A stretch of 64,000 bases of DNA, taken from positions 18,003,662 through 18,067,661 of the forward strand of contig OX393564.1 in the NCBI GenBank assembly GCA_947652115.1, read 5' to 3'. A program made the translations under genes and the position numbers. How positions within the stretch are numbered: the first letter of the stretch is position 1; each line of letters starts with the position of its first letter. The notes beneath the pieces are model-generated. The model did no database searches. It saw nothing but the letters and a program-made list of their open reading frames with translations, and was not told where the DNA came from. This DNA comes from Blastomussa wellsi. Taxonomy: Eukaryota; Cnidaria; Anthozoa; Scleractinia; Plerogyridae. Below are positions 12,137 through 22,496 of the stretch, in pieces.

Positions 12137-12300
12137 TAGACCAATTCCGATATATTAAAATTTTAACATGGCGCCGAGGCTTAGGGGAATAAAACGGAAC
12201 AAATTATTTATTCATCCCTAAGCCTCGATGCAAAATCTTTTGTTTTATTCCCCCAAGCCTCGGTGACATGCTAGTATATTAAGATATCGGAATTGGTCTA
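12137..12300. repeat. Palindromic MITE (TAGACCAATT family), copy 1
   Basis: Terminal inverted repeats TAGACCAATTCCGATAT and its complement bound a 164-bp palindrome. The arms contain 'aagcctcg' and 'aataaaac'. The same family is inserted inside the Polinton at 13208-13364, 900 bp away. Confidence 0.75.
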
Positions 12301-12465
12301 TTAAGAAATTAAAAGAGGTGGCGTTCAGAAGCGTGGCCAGTGCTATCGAATATTTGATTAGTCGCTAACATTTTTGACAGCACTCAAAGATAAAAATTGG
12401 TATTCCCAAACGGCCATGTAATATCCTCTACTTAATGAACTCATTAGTTCAATAATGAAGGGAAC

Positions 12466-12471
12466 GCTTAG
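12466..12471. other. Polinton target-site duplication, left
   Basis: GCTTAG directly precedes the element end AGTAGTATAG. The same six bases follow the right end at 40123-40128. Six base pairs is the usual duplication for Polintons. Confidence 0.92.
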
Positions 12472-13133
12472 AGTAGTATAGTATATGGAGGTGTAAGAAC
12501 ATTTTTCCATCAGCTGATTTTGTGCTCATTTTTCCATCAGCTGATTTTGTGCTCATTTTTCCATCAGCTGATTTTGTGCTCATTTTTCCATCAGCTGATT
12601 TTGTGCTCATTTTTCCATCAGCTGATTTTGGTCACTTTTTCCATCAGCTGATTTTGTGTGAGATTTTCCAATCTGATTTTGGTCACTTTTTCCACCAGCT
12701 TATTCCAAAGGCTGCTGGAATGAAATTCCGCAGGCGTGGAATTCCATAAAGATTTTTCCAAAGTCAAACCTAACTTAGGACCAAAAACTGACTTAGGCTA
12801 ACTTAACCTAACTTAGGATCAAAACCTAACTTAACCTAACTTAGGATCAAAAACTGACATAGGCTAACTTAACCTAACTTAGGATCAAAACCTAACTTAA
12901 CCTAACTTAGGATTGAAACTTAAATTGGCCTGAATCATAAAGTATTGTATACCTAATGATAAAGTGAAGCGAAATATAAAGGGATATAAAGATTTGGCAC
13001 ATTATAAAAATAATAAGATGGAAAATAATAAGATGTATTGTAACTTTATAAGTCACAATGAACTAAGCAAAACTGAAGTTATGTGTCCTTTTTGTGATAA
13101 ACAGTTGACACATAATAATAAGATGGAAAATAT
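12472..13133 (+). repeat. Polinton left terminal inverted repeat
   Basis: Begins AGTAGTATAGTATATGG. It holds about five 27-bp tandem units containing TTTTTCCATCAGCTGATTTT (about 12499-12640) plus shorter degenerate ones. A second array built on CCTAACTTAGGATCAAAA follows (about 12766-12915), and then the start of a coding region with a CPFC..C-type zinc-finger motif. It matches the right repeat until about 13133. The arrays differ in copy number between the two ends. Confidence 0.9.
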
Positions 13134-14767
13134 AAAGGGATATAAAGATTTGGCACATTATAAAAATAATAAGATGGAAAATAATAAGATGTATTGTAAC
13201 TCTATAATAGACCAATTTCGATATTTTAAAATTCAGCCTAAAACAATAGACCTCAGCACGAGGCTCCGGGGTATAAATTATAGAGTTTGTGGGATTTATT
13301 CCCCGGAGCCTCGCAGTGATGTCTATTGTTTTAGGCTGAATATTAAAATATCGAAATTGGTCTATTCATAATGAACTAAGCAAAACTGAAGTTATATGTC
13401 CTTTTTGTGATAAAAAGTTGACATATTATAATAATAAGATGGAAAATAAAAAGGGACATAAAGATTTGGGACATTATAAAAATAATAAGATGGAGAAAAA
13501 TATAACACATAATTATATGAACAAAAGTAATCTTGAAAAACTCAATCAATCTGAATTAATAAGACTTCTGCTTCAACAAAATCTTAAAATAAAAAAATAT
13601 GAAAATGAATTGAATTTTTTGAAACAAAAGTCAATACCTGAACCAACTAAAAGTGTAAAACAGAAGGTGAAAGAATATGAAGAAAATATCATTCCTCCAC
13701 CACCAGAATTTGGGGATGATTACAAATCATTTCTATATCCTAGGAAAAGTGTAAAACAGAAGGTGAAAGAATATGAAGAAAATATCATTCCTCCACCACC
13801 AGAATTTGGGGATGATTACAAATCACTTCTATATCCAAGTAAAAATGTAAAACAGAAGATTAAAGAATATGAAGAAAATATGATTCAACCCCCTATTCCA
13901 TTACCAGGGACTAGAATAACTGAAATTGATAATGCTTTAAAAGGTTATACAAAATCTTATGAAATTGGTATAAAAAATGATAAAGACCCACTTATACAAT
14001 TAGAGTCAACAAGACAAGCTCTTGAATATTATATTGGAAATATTCACACAACTGAAAAGGGGTTAAAATTTGTTGAAACATTAAAAGTAGCATTTGAAAA
14101 AATGGCGAATAATAGACAAATTAATAAAACTGCTTATTTTAATAGTACACCACAAACTATTATAAATGAAGCTGGAATAAAAGAATCATTTGATTTATCA
14201 AAACAACAAATATTAAATAAAACTGCTCAATGGGTGTCTGAAGGATCTGGTTGGATTGTTGAATCTATTGATAATCATTATCTTAATATTGTAATATATA
14301 AACCAATGAAGGGATCCTCTTATATTCCGCTACCATCGGAACTTAACCATCATATGAAGGGATTAATTAATTTGAAAAATAATGATAATGAATGTTTTAG
14401 ATGGTGTCATATTAGGTATTTAAATCCACAAGATACAAACTCACAAAGGATTAAAAAATCAGATATAAAATATATTAATAAGTTAGATTATTCCGAAATT
14501 GAATTTCCAGTGACTATTAAACAATATAATAAAATTGAAAAACAAAATGAGATTAATGTTAATGTATTTGGATATGAAAATAAACAAGCATATCCTATTT
14601 ATACATCGAAAGAAAAAAATGATAATGAATTAAATTTGTTATTAATATCTAAAAACGAGAACAAACATTATGTTTTAATAAAAGATTTTAATAGATTTAT
14701 GTATAATAAAACAAAACACAAGGAAAAGAAACACTTTTTAAATGTTTTATTTCTGAAGAATTTTTAA
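13018..14767 (+). pseudogene. polB: Polinton DNA polymerase B, N-terminal part (broken)
   Basis: N-terminal third of the protein-primed family B DNA polymerase. It opens inside the terminal repeat with a Lys/Asn-rich module carrying a CPFC zinc-finger half (EVMCPFCDKQLTH). The module is tandemly repeated and interrupted by a MITE at 13208-13364. From 13418 a 449-residue frame stays open. It has a Lys/Glu-rich coiled-coil-like region, a 32-residue unit (SVKQKVKEYEENIIPPPPEF...) present about two and a half times at 13651-13880, and the conserved pre-exonuclease region (HVLIKDFNRFMYNKTKH). A frameshift near 14740, probably with loss of one Cys pair, ends this frame; coding resumes in the next frame to about 14975. 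Confidence 0.8.
13208..13364. repeat. Palindromic MITE (TAGACCAATT family), copy 2, inside the Polinton
   Basis: Ends TAGACCAATTTCGATAT and its complement; 157 bp. It interrupts the terminal-repeat module exactly where the right repeat (about 39437) is continuous, so the empty site is visible in the same element. A 2-bp AT or TA duplication fits. The insertion shifts the polB leader frame. Confidence 0.85.
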
Positions 14768-17368
14768 CAAAACATAAAGAAAACTGTTTACTTCTAAATG
14801 GTGAACAAGCTATTGAAATGCCGATGAAAGGAAAGAATATTTTAAACTTTAATAACTTTGATAAACAACAACCAATACCATTTGTATTTTACGCAGATTT
14901 TGAAGCAATAACAGAGAAAATATCAAGTTGTTCACAAGATAATAATAAATCTTATACAGAATCATATCAAACATACAGATTGTGGTTTTGGTTATAAATT
15001 GGTATGTTGTTATAATAATAAATATAGCAAACCACTTACACTTTATAGAGGTGATAAAGCTGTCAACATTTTCATGAAAAAGATGTTGATGGAAGTTCAA
15101 TATTGTAAAACTATTATGAAAAATGAATTTAATAAACCTTTAAAAATGACAAAAGAAGATGAAGTTGATTTCAAAAAAGCTGATAAATGCTATATCTGTA
15201 ATAAAGAATACACTGATGAAGGTATCAAAGTAAGAGATAATTGTCATATCACTGGAAAATATAGAGGCTCTGCTCATCAGGAATGTAATCTTAAACTTAA
15301 AATAATTCCAGAACAAATTAAAATTCCTGTAATATTTCATAATCTCAAAGGTTATGATAGCCATTTTATTATGCAAGAAATTGGCAATATCGTTAAAAAT
15401 CATGAATATGCAAATAAGAATGGAGAGAAATGTCAGATGAATATAAATGCAATTCCAAATAATATGGAAAAGTATATGGCTTTCATGCTTGGTAAGCATC
15501 TAACTTTTATTGACAGTTTCCAATTTATGAGTTCAAGCTTACAAGAACTTGTTAACAATACACCAAAAGATTCATTCAAATATATATCAAAAGCTTTCAA
15601 AGATGAAAATCAATTTAATCTTGTGTTGAGAAAAGGAGTTTATCCATATGATTATATGGACAGCTTTGATAAGTTTGATTCTCCACTTCCATCAAAAGAA
15701 CAGTTCCACAGTATTTTAAACAATGAAGATATTTCAGATGAAGATTATCAACATGCTAAAAATGTGTGGAAAACATTATCTTTGGAAAATATGGGTGATT
15801 ATCATGATTTATATTTAAAAACAGATGTACTTCTACTAGCTGATGTATTTGAAAATTTCAGAAAAACCTGTCTGGAATATTATAGACTTGATCCATGTCA
15901 TTATTTCTCATCTCCGGGGTTATCATGGGATGCTATGTTAAAAATGACTGATATTAAATTAGAATTAATGACTGATATTGATATGTTTTTATTCATTGAA
16001 AAGGGAATGAGAGGTGGAATTAGTTATATTGCTAATCGTTATGGAAAAGCTAATAATAAATATATGAAAAATTATAATAAAAATGAACCATCTAAATATA
16101 TCATGTATCTTGACGCCAATAATCTATACGGTTGGGCTATGAGTCAATCTCTTCCAACTGGTGGATTTAAATGGACGAAGAGGGAGAAGATAGATAATTT
16201 AAATTTAGGTAAATACACTGAAGATAGTAAAAAAGGATTAATATTTGAAGTCGACTTAGAATATCCTAAAAAATTACACAATCAACATAATGATTATCCA
16301 GTTGCACCAGAAAAAATCAAAATAAATAAAGAAATGTTATCCCCATATTATAAAAATATATCTGAGAAATACAACATATCAACTGGTATTGTTCATAAAT
16401 TAGTTACAACTCTTAATAACAAAGAAAAGTATGTTGTTCATTATAGAAATCTTCAACTATATATGGATCTAGGATTGAAAGTAAAAAAAGTTCATAGAGT
16501 TCTTGAATTCAATCAATCTCCATGGTTGAAAGAATATATTGATTACAATACACAGAAAAGAACAAATGCTAAAAATAATTTTGAGAAAAACTTTTTCAAA
16601 CTAATTAATAACAGCGTTTATGGAAAAACAATGGAAAATCTAAGAAAGAGAGTTGATGTCAAACTTATCACAGATGAAAAGAAACTTGTAAAATACACAA
16701 GCAAACCAACTTATGTCAGCTGTAAGATATTTAATAAAAATTTAGTTGCTGTTCATAAAATTAAAGAAAAACTAGTTTTAAATAGACCTGCTTATGTTGG
16801 TATGTGCATTTTAGAACTAAGTAAAACATTAATGTATGATTTCCATTATAATTATATACAGAAAAAATATAAAAATAAAACAAAATTACTATTTACAGAT
16901 ACTGACAGCCTAATGTATGAAATTGAAACTGAAGATGCTTATAAAGACTTTTGGGCTGATAAAGATAAATTCGATAATAGCGACTACGCAGAGAATTCAC
17001 CTTACTTTGATAAGTCAAATAAAAAAGTAATTGGTAAGTTTAAAGATGAAGCAGCTGGAATTCCAATCACTGAATTTATTGGTTTAAAATCAAAAATGTA
17101 TAGCTATATCAAAGATGATAATAAAGGTGGTAAGACTGCTAAAGGAATAAAAAAGAATGTAATTAAAAAAGACATTCAACATGAAAACTACAGAGATACA
17201 TTGTTTAATGATAATCAGATGTATCATTCAATTAAAACAATTAGAAGTGAAAAACATCAGATATATAGTTATGATATTAATAAAATATCACTTAGCTGTT
17301 TTGATGATAAAAGATATATTCATAAAAATGGCCAGACTAGTTATGCATATGGTCATAAACAAATTTAA
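14743..17368 (+). pseudogene. polB: Polinton DNA polymerase B, exonuclease and polymerase domains
   Basis: Protein-primed family B polymerase (DNA_pol_B_2 type) that replicates the element. A short piece (14743-14975) contains FVFYADFEAI, the first exonuclease motif. A frameshift near 14975 then leads to a 789-residue open frame from 14999. In that frame are a Cys/His cluster (CYICNKEY, about residue 63), exonuclease motif FHNLKGYDSHFI (about 113), KTDVLLLADVF (about 274), polymerase motif A DANNLYGWAMS (about 372), motif B NNSVYGKTMEN (about 537) and motif C FTDTDS (about 632). All catalytic Asp residues I can place are present. Only the two upstream frameshifts and the interrupted leader prevent expression as one protein. 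The gene converges on the integrase gene. Confidence 0.9.
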
Positions 17369-17456
17369 TTCCAATTTCTGATTCCAATTTCAATTCCAAT
17401 TTTAGTATCAGACTATATCCCGGGTTTTAGTCTTGATTCTAAAATAAAAACTGTTA

Positions 17457-17487
17457 ATAGCCAACAATAATTATATTCTTGGCTATC
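17457..17487. terminator. Hairpin between convergent polB and integrase genes
   Basis: ATAGCCAA and TTGGCTAT form an 8-bp stem around an AT-rich loop in the 200-bp gap between the two stop codons. It may mark transcript 3' ends. This is inference from position and symmetry only. Confidence 0.35.
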
Positions 17488-17572
17488 AATTAGATAACAA
17501 AAAAATACAACATATATTGTATAGTCTCTACAAATATATGTTATATTATTTTTACTGTTTATTTCTTCCTAT

Positions 17573-19137
17573 TTACACATTAACTAAATCCCTCATTGGA
17601 ATCCAACTATTGAAATCATCACTATATCCCTTCCACTTCACTAAAGCTTGTTTATTTTTATAATCTCTACGAATGACTTTATCAATACGAAAAACATCCT
17701 GCTTAGCTTTTAACAACTCAGACTCATAGAAACTTCCCTGAATATCTTCACCTCTGAGATCTTTTACCTTAAAAGTTATTGGATTTGTGTATTGAATCTT
17801 ATCCACTTTAAACACTTCTTCTGTCCAATTTGGTGTATAACCCTTATCAAATACCTTTCTTTTATACTTAGACATTCTAACCTTATCACCTATTTCAAAT
17901 TTTGGTTTCTGTTTCAATGTTTCTATCTTACCATACAAATGGAAATAAACAGTTTCTTCATTCTTCTTATCAGAAGCTTCAACAGGTGTCATCTTTATAC
18001 TTGAATGTTTTGTGTTGTTGTATTGATTTATTAATTTTGGTAACATATCTAGATATTGTGTATTACCTTGAACAGTGAACTGTTTCCACATTTTGGATTT
18101 AATTGTTCTATTCCATCTTTCAACTACTGTTGACTTCTCTTCATTCTCAGTTGAGTACATATGTATCCCATTTTTCTCTAATAGGTCTTTCACATGTTTG
18201 TTATAGAATTCTTTTCCCTTATCAACCCATAAATACTGTGGTTTTCTACCTTTTTTGAATATTGTTTTAAACGCCTCAGTGACAGATTCACCTTTCTTAT
18301 CCTTCAATGGAATAATCCAACCATATTTACTGAATACATCAATAACCATTAGAAGATATCGATAGCCGTTATTCCATTTACTAAACTGCTGCATTTCAAC
18401 CAAATCACTTGCCCATATTTCATCGATATGATTTGTAATCACACGCCGCCGAGTAAATTTTCGATGTATTGGTGTATGTAATTCATCTGCTAATTTTACT
18501 TGCCAGTTTTCTTCACTCGACGGCTGTTGACGTTTTTTTATAACTCCCATACCTAATTTTGACTTAGCTGCTATAGTATTTCTAGCAATTGCATGTCCCC
18601 ATTGTCTGTTTTTCCATGGAATAGCATCCAAAGCTTTTACCATCTTTCTATCCGCCTCATTCTTACATTTAACTTGATCACTTTTTTTCTTATTTCCACA
18701 TACAGAATAATCAACATCATGTTGCATACTTACAGCGTCTGTTTTACCAGTTGGTTGTTGATATATCTCAAGTATTTGACCAGTTTTTGGATCATATCTC
18801 ATCTGCTGCTCTAAAGGATTACCAGGACCTGTATATCTATGTCCAGGCATAACAAAACCTTTCTTTGGCGCTACTTTTAATATAGCCTTGTGTATATCTA
18901 TTGAACCACCTTTTATTTTTTTACTCAAGTCATTTGTAAAGCTGTCAAGGACTTGATCTAAATATTTATTTGCAACATTTTTTATTTTCTTCTTTGCATA
19001 ATCTGATTTGATAGCCTTTGCAGCACCCTGTCGAGCAAGCAAAGCCCCAGAATTAGCCAAACCTTTTAAAGCAATCTCACCAATAGAATGACTATCATAA
19101 ATATCAAACAAACTGCCCCCAGCTAGTGAGGGCTCAA
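17573..19137 (-). CDS. Polinton PLA2-integrase-chromodomain protein
   Basis: A single open frame of at least 512 residues combines three parts. Residues about 88-165 resemble a parvovirus-type phospholipase A2: calcium-loop motif YTGPGNPL (93-100) and catalytic-type MQHDVDYSVC with His131-Asp132. Residues about 205-400 are a retrovirus-like integrase core with Asp236 (ASDLVEM), Asp297 (WVDKGKEF) and Glu331 (VVERWNRT). Residues about 463-512 are a chromodomain (VKWKGYSDDFNSW). Integrase inserts the element; the PLA2 part in parvoviruses breaches endosomal membranes, and its role here is unknown. No ATG lies near the N-terminus; the first is at residue 88. The frame continues upstream to the Zn-ribbon gene, so a longer fusion is likely. 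The integrase triad and the PLA2 dyad look intact. Confidence 0.85.
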
Positions 19138-19448
19138 TTAGTTTCCCTGATTCTTGACGAATTTAGCTTTTGTGATCCGAACTATTGAGGCCGAACGGAA
19201 AGATCTCGGATGGACAAACTGGACCGGGGCTGAGCAGAAAGCGCTGGACCGTGACAAGTGGCGTGTGTTGTTGCGTGGCCTTATGCTCCACTCAGGGAGC
19301 AGGGAGGATGAATGAATGAATGAATGATACCACAACTGGCACACTTGCATTTCATCATTGTTCGGCCATTTTTGGTTTTAACATATCGTTCACTACCTGG
19401 AACACATTCAGTTTGTGTTTTTTCTTTTACGCAATATGATTTTACCAT
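19138..19448 (-). pseudogene. Zn-ribbon segment interrupted by a LINE
   Basis: A small Cys-rich protein starts at ATG 19448 (MVKSYCVKEKTQTEC...). It has the signature RYVKTKNGRTMMKCKCASCG seen in short viral and phage Zn-ribbon proteins (DUF5679-like, recalled). A 152-bp LINE fragment (19177-19328) sits inside it. After the LINE the frame resumes as KAKFVKNQGN and stops at 19138. The stop overlaps the upstream extension of the PLA2-integrase frame, which has no start codon of its own. A TATA-rich motif (19450-19470) lies one base upstream of the ATG. I infer that Zn-ribbon, PLA2 and integrase once formed one reading frame. Confidence 0.65.
19177..19328 (+). mobile_element. 5'-truncated LINE (CR1/L2-like) 3' end
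   Basis: The + strand encodes a typical LINE C-terminus (GWTNWTGAEQ, DRDKWRVLLRGL, ending SGSREDE stop), followed by a TGAA microsatellite (about 19308-19327). The flanks suggest only a 3-4 bp overlap (gat/tgat), as usual for CR1-type insertions. It interrupts the Polinton Zn-ribbon gene. Confidence 0.85.
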
Positions 19449-19449
19449 G

Positions 19450-19470
19450 TATACATATATGTTATATATA
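19450..19470 (-). promoter_or_regulatory. Late-promoter-like motif of the Zn-ribbon gene
   Basis: On the + strand TATACATATATGTTATATAT, one base from the start codon (read on the minus strand). It resembles the motif before five other minus-strand genes of this element. Confidence 0.45.
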
Positions 19471-19893
19471 TTTGAAATAATGTTTGATAAATTTCTCATT
19501 TTTCATTGTATTATGAATGTCAAACACTTTTAATAAATCATGATATGAATTACCCTTATTCATTTCATTTAAAAAGTATAAACAGAAGTAGCCGCATGTG
19601 GTTGTTTTTATGTTCTGAATATGATTATTTTGGTGAAGCAAAGTCAAATTCTTTCTTTTCGCATGATTTACAAGCTCTTGAAAAGGAGGCATACCAAAAC
19701 TGTCGAAATAATTGATAATGTTGTCTTTTACAAAAGTTGCTACCCAATGGCTTCCACTCATATATGATGGTTCAAGATTGTAAATGAATAATGCTTGGCT
19801 ATGATTATGTGGAACTCTTTCATCCCTTGATAGAACATTATTGATTGGGATTTTCAGATATCTGCACCATCTTATTAGATCATGATTGCTCAT
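19462..19893 (-). CDS. Adenain-like cysteine protease
   Basis: A 143-residue protein counted from the ATG at 19893 (MSNHDLIRWC); a longer frame upstream overlaps the pX-like gene and looks spurious. It has the Ulp1/adenovirus protease order: His49 (GSHWVATF), Asp64 (YFDSFGMPPF), a Gln near 93 and Cys100 (TTTCGYFCLYF). In adenoviruses and Polintons this enzyme matures capsid proteins. The frame is intact, one of few undamaged virion-maturation genes here. No promoter motif precedes it, so it may be made from the upstream pX-like transcript. Confidence 0.88.
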   Translation of the reverse strand: MSNHDLIRWCRYLKIPINNVLSRDERVPHNHSQALFIYNLEPSYMSGSHWVATFVKDNIINYFDSFGMPPFQELVNHAKRKNLTLLHQNNHIQNIKTTTCGYFCLYFLNEMNKGNSYHDLLKVFDIHNTMKNEKFIKHYFKYI

Positions 19894-19969
19894 CGGAATG
19901 TCTTTTTCAAATTTTGGTTTTACAATATGGCCCCTACGAGTGGGATTGAATTGAACGGGCTGTTTGGTC

Positions 19970-20729
19970 CTAATAGTAGACCTTCTCCCTTTCTCTTTTT
20001 TTGGTTGGGTTTTTTTTTCCCATACCAGCTTGTGTCTTAGGCCATGATCCAATGAATGGTGGTGGTTGCCATACACCCATTCTTGGAGCTCCTCTACCCC
20101 CTTGTGGGGGGTGAGGTGGAGATCCAATCTTAGGAGCACCACTTCCAGTCAAAGCTTTCAATACCATGGGAATTCCAATACTGGCGGGTAAAGTACCAAG
20201 GAAACCACCAGATTGTGTTTTAGTTGGCTTCACAACAACACCTGAACCTGATTGAAGAGCATCTAATATGTCTTTCTTTTGTTTTGAAGACAATAGGTGT
20301 TTGTTTGCGATTAGTGTTTCAATTTTGTTTTGTGGAATTAGGAAACCTTCTGTTTGTCCTTTGCCAGATATTTTTTTTACAATTTGGCTTGCTCCTGTAC
20401 TGGCAGCACCTGCTAAAGCTGCTAAGCCCATAGTTTTCGCAATGGTTGGGCCGAATGCACGTGCAAAGGCTAGAGCAGAAGTTAGTATACTACCTCCAAC
20501 TTGTTTTCTGATATTGGTTTTTGACAGTTTGATATCCATACCTTTCTTATCTTTACGATTTTTTTCTAATCTCTTTTTTTACTGTTGCTGGGACGTATAA
20601 AATGTCATTTCCGCTGAGAGAGTTATTTGTTAGCCTTATAGCATCTGTTTCTCTTTTACGGTGAGCGTCAATGATATTCTTCTTCTGATTTTCAGATAGT
20701 TTTATATTTATTTCAAAAAGCTGAGTCAT
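19970..20729 (-). pseudogene. Polinton pX-like minor virion protein, frameshifted
   Basis: Starts at ATG 20729 (MTQLFEINIKLSENQKKNII) and continues to YVPATVKK. A one-base slip in an A run (about 20573-20580) moves coding into the frame MDIKLSKTNIRKQVGGS. That second frame is 189 residues long in total. It has two hydrophobic Gly/Ala-rich segments (FGPTIAKTMGLAALAGAAS and FLGTLPASIGIPMVLKALTG), then a Pro-rich and a basic tail. Similar proteins are widespread in animal Polintons and have been compared with adenovirus pX/pVI; that assignment is from memory and moderate. Confidence 0.6.
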
Positions 20730-20734
20730 TTCTT

Positions 20735-20754
20735 GTATATAATATGTGTTATAC
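20735..20754 (-). promoter_or_regulatory. Late-promoter-like motif of the pX-like gene
   Basis: TATATAATATGTGTTATACA on the + strand, about 6 nt from the start codon at 20729. Confidence 0.4.
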
Positions 20755-20812
20755 AATTTTTTATTATATAACATATACAAAATAAGTAATATCTGATTAC
20801 TGTCAATACTTT

Positions 20813-22100
20813 TTACACTATGACTAATTCATTTCCAACCTTGTCGATGACAACTTCTTCCTCATATAGGACAATAGCGTGCACGTTGAAAGGAGTTGCA
20901 CTATTTGCGTTAAGTTTATACCTAAAGATCAACTGTTTTGGATCTCTTGTTACTTTCTCTGTTTGATATGACAGATCAAAATATATGATGGAATAAAGAG
21001 AGTTGTAATTAGCCAGGTTGAGTTGTGTGCCGGTGTTGTAATCATTCTTTCTCATGGCATAGGACATCAAATCATTGAAGATCCTTACTTTTGACTCTGA
21101 GTCGTATTCGGTTTCTGGATAAAATACTCCATTCCCATATTCCAATCTGCAATTTGTAAGACTAGAATTATTATTAGCTGCATTTAGTTTAAAAGTGTCA
21201 AATATGTATGGATTCGTATTTGCATTGTTTGTTTTAGCTCTTTGTAGATACACTAAGATAGTCTTAACATTGTCAATACTGGAGGAGATCTGGAAAAATC
21301 CACTGCTTTGTGCTGGTGCGGAAACTTCATACATTTCTTTGTTATACTTCCAAGGATTTTTTTGTTAAAAATGAGTTGACGAACTTATCATATAAGCTGT
21401 CCTTCGGTATCATTTTTGGGACCCATAGTAAAAATCTATTGATAAACACTCGACTTGCAGCTGCAGCAGCTGCTTTAAAAATTAATTCATCATCATTCTG
21501 CAACTCTATATTAAAGTGAAGTTGCATTGGAACCAACATTCGACCTTCTAACTCTTCGAAGAAACTAACGATTGAGTGGTATTAATACATTAACATCTTT
21601 AGCTGCATGATGACTTCAGCTCCACCATTTTCACCAATTCTTTTTGTCAAACTATGTCTAGCACTAAACCCTGCATTAGTTTCAGTTGTAGTGTTATCAG
21701 TATCCAAATACCATAGACTATTTTTACCAACACTACGACTGAAATCATCACTATATTCAAGGAGGTTCTTGACAAAAGTAACTTTATGGAGATTATCAGT
21801 ATCATACACAATCTTACCAGCACTCTTTATCATCATATGATCAATCAATGAATGGGATCCGTTGATAATTGTTGTACGTGTTGCATCTGGAATTCCAGCT
21901 CCACCAGCTAAGTCTTGCAACTGAAATTGCACCTCGAAATAAGCATTATACCAATCATAGAATGCAGATCTGTCATTAATTGTAAACTTATATCCACTTT
22001 TTTGTTGGTTCTGACCATTAGCTGGAGCCCGAATGACATCATCTAGTTGAAATCGAACTAACTCATATATTTGTAAATATTCACTTGTTCTGAAAGACAT
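20813..22100 (-). pseudogene. Polinton major capsid protein, several frameshifts
   Basis: Double-jelly-roll (hexon-like) capsid protein that would be about 430 residues. Three frames carry it: 22100-21582 (MSFRTSEYLQIYELVRFQLD...), about 21575-21342 (RMLVPMQLHFNIELQNDDEL) and 21334-20813 (MYEVSAPAQSSGFFQISSSI... to the stop after NELVIV). Breaks lie near 21590, 21570 and 21355; two fall in short homopolymers. Recognition rests on the resemblance of these segments to cnidarian Polinton capsid proteins (from memory) and on position next to penton and protease. The recognisable parts run end to end without a large deletion. Confidence 0.8.
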
Positions 22101-22120
22101 TATACTATTATGTTAGATAA
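22101..22120 (-). promoter_or_regulatory. Late-promoter-like motif of the capsid gene
   Basis: TATACTATTATGTTAGATAA directly abuts the start codon of the capsid gene (0 nt). Confidence 0.5.
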
Positions 22121-22191
22121 TTTGCAATTATTTCCACCTTCTTTTTACACCATCACCTGATATCAATCTATGATAGATAGATAGATAATCT

Positions 22192-22494
22192 TTATTTACC
22201 CACGGACAATTCATCAGCTTTATTGATGAACATATCAGTACTTTCATTTTGCTGTTGCTGTTTAATGGGTGGGGTAATTGCATACATATTTCTAAGCTTT
22301 TTCATTATCAAGTCTCCTGACTTCTCGGATGTCTTTTCACCAACATTTTTCTTAGCAAACTTTTTTGCAGCAGACGACATAATACTCTTTATCGGTTTGA
22401 AAATATTATCAATGATAATCCCAGACCCTTTATGCGCATATACAAATTTACCAAACTTTGGATGATAAAACCTCTTAAATTCATATGGTTTCAT
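22192..22494 (-). CDS. Small basic Polinton protein, unknown function
   Basis: 100 residues from ATG 22494 (MKPYEFKRFYHPKFGKFVYA...), Lys-rich (about residues 33-70). No known domain is recognised. It sits between penton and capsid genes and has its own promoter-like motif, so a virion or core role is plausible. The frame is intact. The downstream 22120-22190 region contains a short GATA microsatellite. Confidence 0.6.
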   Translation of the reverse strand: MKPYEFKRFYHPKFGKFVYAHKGSGIIIDNIFKPIKSIMSSAAKKFAKKNVGEKTSEKSGDLIMKKLRNMYAITPPIKQQQQNESTDMFINKADELSVGK

Positions 22495-22496
22495 TT

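Noticed and set aside
12499..12640. CRISPR-like array
   Set aside because: Direct repeats have no unique spacers; eukaryotic context and terminal repeat position exclude CRISPR.
12522..12749. Repetitive protein (LIFPSADFV)n read from the 27-bp array
   Set aside because: It is a by-product of a tandem DNA repeat whose unit length is a multiple of three; several frames and both strands stay open, and copy number varies between the two ends.
12766..12915. Telomere-like CTAACTTAGG arrays in the terminal repeats
   Set aside because: Units are irregular, about 18-20 bp apart and interrupted by GATCAAAA; they are a subterminal array of the Polinton present at both ends, not telomeric repeats.
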